A DNA stretch of 9,495 nucleotides from an uncultured Oscillospiraceae bacterium. GTDB taxonomy: Bacteria > Bacillota > Clostridia > Oscillospirales > Acutalibacteraceae. Positions 5,339-9,495 of the stretch are shown here, piece by piece. The stretch lies in the NCBI GenBank assembly GCA_905203795.1, contig CAJKXG010000033.1, positions 1 to 9,495 on the forward strand, written 5' to 3'. Both the position numbers and the translations under genes were made by a program. Below the pieces are notes generated by a model, which saw only the letters and a program-made list of their open reading frames with translations, was not told the DNA's origin and did no database searches. Within the stretch, counting starts at the first letter, position 1. Each line of letters opens with the position of its first letter.

Positions 5339-6706
5339 ATGAGCAACACGAAAACAACGAAGCGCGCACTGTTTTCCAGCATCATGGCAATGCTCCTCTG
5401 TGTGGCTATGCTGATTGGGACGACTTTTGCGTGGTTCACCGATTCTGTTACCAGCGCTGGTAACAAAATTCAGGCAGGAACGCTCAACATCGACCTGCTG
5501 GTAAAGTCCGATGGCGAATATGCGTCCGTTAAGGATTCGTCGGCTGCCATCTTTGACTATGACAAATGGGAACCCGGCTACACCGAGGTCAAGAATGTTA
5601 TGGTCAAAACGGACGGCAATCTTGCGCTCAAGTATACGCTGAAAATCGTTCCGCAAACCGCTACCGAAGAAGCCTTCAAGCTGGCTGAGGTAATCGATGT
5701 TTACTATGCCAACAGCGAGGTAACTGTTGAAAACCGCGACCTTTCCGGTCTTACCAGAATCGGCACGCTGAAAGATGTCTTTACCGCCGGAACAGTGATC
5801 AACGACACGTTGATTCCCGATTCCAACACCGAAGACTTTGCAACCATCGTGCTGAAAATGCAGGAAAGCGCAGGCAACGACTATCAGGGCTTGTCTGTAG
5901 GCAATGGCTTTGATCTGCACGTACTGGCTACTCAGTATACATATGAGGAAGACAGCTTCGATGATCAGTATGATGCGGATGCGGAGTATCCGGTTGTAGC
6001 CGCTGACGAGACAACACTCAGAAATGCACTCGAAGCAGGTAAAGACGTTCGTCTTGGCAGCGACATTGCTTTGACAGCACCTATCACCATCAACGGTGAT
6101 GTTGAAGTTATCGGTGACGGCAATTCCGTTATCAGTTCAAAGGAAGTATACATTGCACCCACCGCAAACGTTAATTTTAAAAACGTAAACTTTGCAAATC
6201 CGGTTTGGTCAAACAACAAAGCTTCCAGCGTTTATGCAAGCGGATTTGAGGGCAAAGTAGTATTTGACGGCTGTACCTTCACCAACCCCCAGTGGGAATG
6301 CATCCAGATCACACCTAAGGACGGTGCAGAGGTTATCGTTACCAACTGTACCTTTGTTGTTGACGGAAACGGAACCTACGCACAAGCGGGCGGTACAAAG
6401 GTAGAGCGTATGCTCCATATCCAGAACACCGCTGCTTCCGGTAAGTACACCGCCGTTATCACCAACAACGCCTTTATCGGTGTTGACCTTTGCCGCAACG
6501 CCGTTATCGATGTTGATGACATCGAGGCATTTGCAAATGTCACCTGCGGCGAAAATACCTTTGCTAACCATGATAACACCCCTGTTGCCACTTTGGATGA
6601 CGGTATGATCTATGTAAACATTAACGGTCGGTACGATGCAGCAAATGTTGCAACCGACACTTACGCACAGTTTACACAGACTCCTGCTGCAGCACTTCAT
6701 CATTGA
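5339..6706 (+). CDS. TasA-like protein fused to a beta-helix-like domain, SipW-type signal
   Basis: This is a 455-residue secreted protein. Residues 1-10 are basic and 11-29 hydrophobic, followed by TTFAWFTDSVTSAGNKIQAG, a textbook SipW-cognate signal and mature N-terminus. Residues to about 215 look TasA/CalY-like: WEPGYTEVKNVMV, LALKYTLKIVPQ, then a strand-rich region ending VLATQYTYEEDSF. After an acidic linker (DDQYDADAEYP), residues about 221-455 change character. TTLRNALEAGKDVRLGSDI and TINGDVEVIGDGNSVI begin a series of short strands with Asn/Cys/Val turns (FDGCTFTN, VTNCTFVVDGNG, ITNNAFIG, CGENTFA), which resembles a right-handed parallel beta-helix of the pectate-lyase-like type. No catalytic set is recognisable, so a binding or structural role is more likely than an enzyme. 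It is probably the main or a decorated fibre subunit processed by SipW. AGGAGG spacing supports this start. Confidence 0.82.
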   Translation: MSNTKTTKRALFSSIMAMLLCVAMLIGTTFAWFTDSVTSAGNKIQAGTLNIDLLVKSDGEYASVKDSSAAIFDYDKWEPGYTEVKNVMVKTDGNLALKYTLKIVPQTATEEAFKLAEVIDVYYANSEVTVENRDLSGLTRIGTLKDVFTAGTVINDTLIPDSNTEDFATIVLKMQESAGNDYQGLSVGNGFDLHVLATQYTYEEDSFDDQYDADAEYPVVAADETTLRNALEAGKDVRLGSDIALTAPITINGDVEVIGDGNSVISSKEVYIAPTANVNFKNVNFANPVWSNNKASSVYASGFEGKVVFDGCTFTNPQWECIQITPKDGAEVIVTNCTFVVDGNGTYAQAGGTKVERMLHIQNTAASGKYTAVITNNAFIGVDLCRNAVIDVDDIEAFANVTCGENTFANHDNTPVATLDDGMIYVNINGRYDAANVATDTYAQFTQTPAAALHH

Positions 6707-6745
6707 TAATTATCACATTTGAGCAGAAAGCTAGATGATGATAAT

Positions 6746-6763
6746 AGCTGAAATCAGCTTTTT
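6746..6763 (+). terminator. Weak terminator or attenuator after the beta-helix TasA gene
   Basis: AGCTG (6746-6750) pairs with CAGCT (6755-6759), followed by T5 (6759-6763). An upstream AAGCT offers an alternative pairing. The short stem suggests partial termination, which would make more of the TasA-like message than of the LysM gene. Confidence 0.4.
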
Positions 6764-6770
6764 CCAAGTC

Positions 6771-6794
6771 CTCTCCCGCCCTCGGGCGGGAGAG
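6771..6794. repeat. Perfect 11-bp GC-rich hairpin
   Basis: CTCTCCCGCCC (6771-6781) pairs with GGGCGGGAGAG (6784-6794) around TC. There is no T-run, so it is not a standard terminator. It could stabilise the 3' end of the upstream message. Confidence 0.65.
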
Positions 6795-6836
6795 GCAATC
6801 AAAGGGCATAAGCGTGTCTTGTGCCTTTTGATTGCC
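6794..6836. repeat. 18-bp hairpin abutting the previous one
   Basis: GGCAATCAAAGGGCATAA (6794-6811) pairs with TTGTGCCTTTTGATTGCC (6819-6836) with two wobbles and a 7-base loop. It shares a base with the preceding hairpin and ends about 20 bases before the ribosome binding site of the LysM gene. Confidence 0.65.
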
Positions 6837-6868
6837 GAAAACAAATTATATCAAAAGGGGGAATGGTT

Positions 6869-7867
6869 TTGACCGCAATCAAACGATGGATAAAAAGTTT
6901 ATTCTATGTTCCGAAATACGCCAAAGTATCGGATAAATCCTTTTCGCGGATCATGTTTTTCTCCGTATTCGGCATTCTGATTTGCGGGATATGCCTTGCG
7001 GGGCTGACATGGGCGTGGTTTTCAAGCAACGTTACCAGCACCGCGAACCATATCACCGCGGCTGATTTTTCAGTAAGAGTAGAAGTCAAGCAAAGCGAAT
7101 CCGTCATTGTACCTGAAAATGAAAACGGAAGCTACAAATTAAACAGCGGCGATTACACCGTAACCGTTACGGCGGGCGGAAGCGCCACCACGGGGTATTG
7201 CAAGGTGACATTAGACCAAATTTCCTATCACACCGTACAGCTTTATCCCACAGGCGGGGACGGAAGACCGCAGTCGGTCACATTTACCGTGAACGCTTCT
7301 GGAGATTCTGACCTAACAATTACTCCCCAATGGGGCACGTATGCAAAGCCGGAGAATGAAGAGCTGATAGGTAACTCTAAGGATGATATTAAAGTTCTTC
7401 CGAATCAGCCCTTGTCGCTTTTAGAGGCAGAAACGGATGAAACGGAAAAACCGGACGAAACACAGACATATCATCTGACAGAATCAGAGCAGAGCTACAC
7501 TGTACAGCAGGGTGATACATTATCTAAGATTGCCGACAGATATGGCACAACGGTGGCTGTTCTTTCCGCCTATAACAATATTCAAAATGTCGGTGACATC
7601 CAAGCGGGAACCACCATGAAAATCCCGCCTGCCAGTTACACGATCCCCGAAACGACCACCACTCAGCCGACAGTTACAGCAGGCACGACAACCGCGCCGA
7701 CTGTGACAACCGCACCGACCACGACAGCGTCATCGCAACAAACAACGGATACTTCATCCACAGTGTCAGAAACAGTATCGACAGAAGCAAGTTCCGAAGA
7801 AACGGAACCGACCGCAGCGTCCACTACCGAACCGTCTGATACCCTGTACACGACACCTGTTGTTTAG
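6869..7867 (+). CDS. SipW-type-signal protein with LysM domain and Thr/Ser-rich tail
   Basis: This is a 332-residue protein of the cell envelope. An unusually long basic leader (residues 1-27) precedes a hydrophobic segment (28-46) and TWAWFSSNVTSTANHITAAD, the SipW-type motif. A beta-rich TasA-like stretch follows (about 55-165: SGDYTVTVTAGGSATTGYCK, VTFTVNASGDSDLTI). Residues 209-254 are a LysM domain (YTVQQGDTLSKIADRYGTT...AGTTMKIPP), which binds peptidoglycan or chitin-like glycans. The last 75 or so residues are almost all Thr, Ser, Pro, Ala and Glu and end without a sorting signal. It probably links the fibres to peptidoglycan or caps them. Start: GGGGG (6857-6861) fits TTG 6869 (7-base spacing) better than ATG 6863 (1 base). 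It closes the cluster. Confidence 0.82.
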   Translation: MTAIKRWIKSLFYVPKYAKVSDKSFSRIMFFSVFGILICGICLAGLTWAWFSSNVTSTANHITAADFSVRVEVKQSESVIVPENENGSYKLNSGDYTVTVTAGGSATTGYCKVTLDQISYHTVQLYPTGGDGRPQSVTFTVNASGDSDLTITPQWGTYAKPENEELIGNSKDDIKVLPNQPLSLLEAETDETEKPDETQTYHLTESEQSYTVQQGDTLSKIADRYGTTVAVLSAYNNIQNVGDIQAGTTMKIPPASYTIPETTTTQPTVTAGTTTAPTVTTAPTTTASSQQTTDTSSTVSETVSTEASSEETEPTAASTTEPSDTLYTTPVV

Positions 7868-7918
7868 CAGCGTATTGCAACAAAATGCTGTCATTCCCTC
7901 ATATCTGCCTATATTTCC

Positions 7919-7949
7919 AAAAGCCAGCGCCTTTTAGGTGCTGGCTTTT
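7919..7949. terminator. Bidirectional terminator between convergent operons
   Basis: AAAAGCCAGCGCC (7919-7931) pairs with GGTGCTGGCTTTT (7937-7949), 13 bp with one wobble, around TTTTA. It serves the rightward LysM gene and the leftward DUF1292 gene. Confidence 0.85.
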
Positions 7950-7960
7950 GTCATGGTCGA

Positions 7961-8239
7961 TTACAATCCCAATTCTTCTTTATGCCGTTCGCGGAAGGCG
8001 GCGAATACGGCGTTCAGCGTGTCGTCGTCCTCCACGCCGACATATTGCTCCTCCTCGTTTGCCTTGGCGGGGAGGATGCGCAGGATGACCGCGCTGTCCC
8101 CGCCGCCGGCGGGGAACAGCACCACGTAATCGTCTGCACCGTAGGGGACGACGTCCAGCACCTCAAACACTGTCTCGCGACCGTCCTCGTCCAGCAGGGT
8201 CAGGTAATCCGGCTCATAGTCCGGCACACGCGCGCCCAT
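7961..8239 (-). CDS. DUF1292 family protein (YrzB-like)
   Basis: This 92-residue acidic cytoplasmic protein has the DUF1292 pattern: YLTLLDEDGRETVFEVLDVV, then YVVLFPAGGGDSAVILRI, then YVGVEDDDTLNAVFAAFRER. The function of this widespread Firmicutes family is not established. GGCGGAG (8254-8248) lies eight bases before ATG 8239, so I prefer that start to TTG 8245, which would overlap the stop of the synthetase gene. The ribosome binding site lies inside the end of that gene, so the two are likely one transcript with coupled translation. Base composition is GC-rich like the synthetase and unlike the matrix cluster. Confidence 0.85.
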   Translation of the reverse strand: MGARVPDYEPDYLTLLDEDGRETVFEVLDVVPYGADDYVVLFPAGGGDSAVILRILPAKANEEEQYVGVEDDDTLNAVFAAFRERHKEELGL

Positions 8240-8241
8240 GC

Positions 8242-9495
8242 TCAATACTCCGCCGCGCCGGTCGTGCGCGGAAACGGCAGCACGTCGCGGATGTTGGTCA
8301 CGCCGGTGACATACATCACCAGCCGCTCAAACCCCAGCCCGAATCCGGCGTGGCGTGTCCCGCCGAACCGCCGCAGGTCGAGATACCACTCGTATCCGTC
8401 GGCATCCATGCCCAGTTCGGCAAGGCGGGCGCGCAGCACATCCACGCGTTCCTCGCGCTGGCTGCCGCCGATCAACTCGCCCACGCCCGGGACAAGCAGA
8501 TCCATCGCCGCCACTGTGCGCCCGTCGTCGTTCAGCCGCATATAAAACGCCTTGATCTCCTTGGGATAATCGGTGACGAACACAGGACCGTGGAACACCT
8601 GCTCGGTCAAAAACCGCTCATGCTCTGTTTGCAGGTCGCAGCCCCAGAACACGGGATACTCGAACGACGCTTGATGCGGGGTAAGCAGGTCGATGGCGTC
8701 GGTGTAGGTCACGTGCGCAAAGGTCGCGTCCGCCAGACGGGTCAGGCGGTAGAGCAGCGTGTCGTCGAAGAAACGGTTGAAGAAGGACAGGTCGTCGGCA
8801 CAGTTGTCCAGCAGATAGCGCACCACATATTGCAGCATGTCGCCCGCCAGCGCCATGTCGTCTGCCAGATCGGCGAATGCGATTTCCGGCTCGATCATCC
8901 AGAATTCCGCCGCGTGGCGCGGGGTGTTGGAGCGTTCGGCGCGGAAAGTCGGACCGAACGTGTACACCTTGCCGAGCGCCAGCGCCATGCATTCGGCGGA
9001 CAACTGCCCCGATACGGTCAGCGCCGTGCGTTTGCCGAAAAAGTCCTTGCTGTAATCCACCGCGCCGTCCGCCGTGCGCGGCGGGTTTGCCATGTCCAGC
9101 GTGGTGACTTGAAACATATCGCCCGCGCCCTCGCAGTCGCTGGCGGTGATGAGCGGGGTGTGAATATAGAAGAAGCCGCGTTTGTGGAAGAACTCGTGTA
9201 TTGCAAACGCGCATGCCGAGCGCACACGGAAAACCGCGCCGAAGGTGTTGGTGCGCGGGCGCAGATGCGCGATGGTGCGCAGATATTCCATCGAATGCCG
9301 TTTCTTTTGCAGCGGATATTCCGGCGCGGACGCGCCTTCCACCTCCACGCGGGCGGCATGCAGCTCCAACGGCTGTTTGTCGTTCGGCGACGCGACCAGT
9401 TTGCCGGTGATCAGCAGCGCCGCGCCGACATTTTGTGCCGCCGCGCGGTCGAAGTCCGGCATGGACTGCTCGATCACCACTTGCAGCGACCGCTG
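8242..9495 (-). CDS. asnS: Asparaginyl-tRNA synthetase, C-terminal part
   Basis: The gene runs off the right edge; 417 residues up to TGA 8244-8242 are visible. E. coli AsnRS is 466 residues, so about 50 are missing. It charges tRNA(Asn) with asparagine in the cytoplasm. The visible N-terminal part is the end of the OB-fold anticodon-binding domain ([20 protein letters not shown]). The class II catalytic core follows: [12 protein letters not shown], motif 2 ([20 protein letters not shown]), [16 protein letters not shown], and motif 3 ([12 protein letters not shown]). The pattern after motif 2 ([10 protein letters not shown]) and the TEHE region favour AsnRS over AspRS. The gene is intact as far as seen and strongly GC-rich. 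Confidence 0.95.
   Translation of the reverse strand, partial: QRSLQVVIEQSMPDFDRAAAQNVGAALLITGKLVASPNDKQPLELHAARVEVEGASAPEYPLQKKRHSMEYLRTIAHLRPRTNTFGAVFRVRSACAFAIHEFFHKRGFFYIHTPLITASDCEGAGDMFQVTTLDMANPPRTADGAVDYSKDFFGKRTALTVSGQLSAECMALALGKVYTFGPTFRAERSNTPRHAAEFWMIEPEIAFADLADDMALAGDMLQYVVRYLLDNCADDLSFFNRFFDDTLLYRLTRLADATFAHVTYTDAIDLLTPHQASFEYPVFWGCDLQTEHERFLTEQVFHGPVFVTDYPKEIKAFYMRLNDDGRTVAAMDLLVPGVGELIGGSQREERVDVLRARLAELGMDADGYEWYLDLRRFGGTRHAGFGLGFERLVMYVTGVTNIRDVLPFPRTTGAAEY

Noticed and set aside
5208..5342. A 44-codon ORF from ATG 5208 overlapping the next start as ATGA
   Set aside because: There is no ribosome binding site, the product is a basic sequence without family character, and it covers the hairpin leader of the beta-helix gene.
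7885..9410. Several rightward open frames over the DUF1292 and asnS region
   Set aside because: They are GC-rich shadows of two leftward genes with clear family motifs.

Overview
The window looks like a chromosomal segment of a Firmicute, most likely a gut-type Clostridia (Oscillospiraceae/Ruminococcaceae-like). This rests on strong AGGAGG-type ribosome binding sites, a Tn916-type tyrosine integrase, a SipW/TasA secretion operon, a YrzB-like DUF1292 protein and multi-hairpin intergenic repeats. It is inference from gene content; no species is identified.

Left part (1-2535), accessory DNA. The 3' end of an unrecognised gene (2-163) is followed by a convergent-type terminator, a striking array of seven small hairpins (257-437), and a terminator (478-513). 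A promoter (630-658) leads into a truncated SF0329-like small gene (676-about 945), which ends at a second, related terminator (950-983). More hairpins follow (1002-1102), then an AT-rich stretch with a dyad and a leftward promoter-like sequence. The tyrosine integrase (1429-2535) comes next. A perfect 19-bp inverted repeat (1176-1194 and 2611-2629) brackets the integrase gene, so this ~1.45-kb segment is a candidate invertible unit.

Middle part (2550-7867), one rightward cluster. A small ORF with a -1 frameshift (2550-2773) precedes six genes: a TasA-like protein with a sortase-type anchor (2798), a small TasA/CalY-like protein (3624), a zinc-ribbon-like small protein (4183), the SipW-type signal peptidase (4475), a TasA-like/beta-helix fusion (5339), and a SipW-type-signal protein with LysM (6869). 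The first four are tightly packed. The last two have longer leaders with hairpins, which suggests separate control of expression. The likely job is making and anchoring extracellular fibres or surface matrix: SipW would process the TasA-like substrates, one product could be anchored by sortase, and another could bind peptidoglycan through LysM.

Right part (7961-9495), leftward and much more GC-rich. A DUF1292 protein is translationally coupled to the 3' end of asparaginyl-tRNA synthetase. A bidirectional terminator (7919-7949) separates it from the matrix cluster. The composition step here suggests that the matrix cluster and integrase are accessory DNA beside a housekeeping locus.
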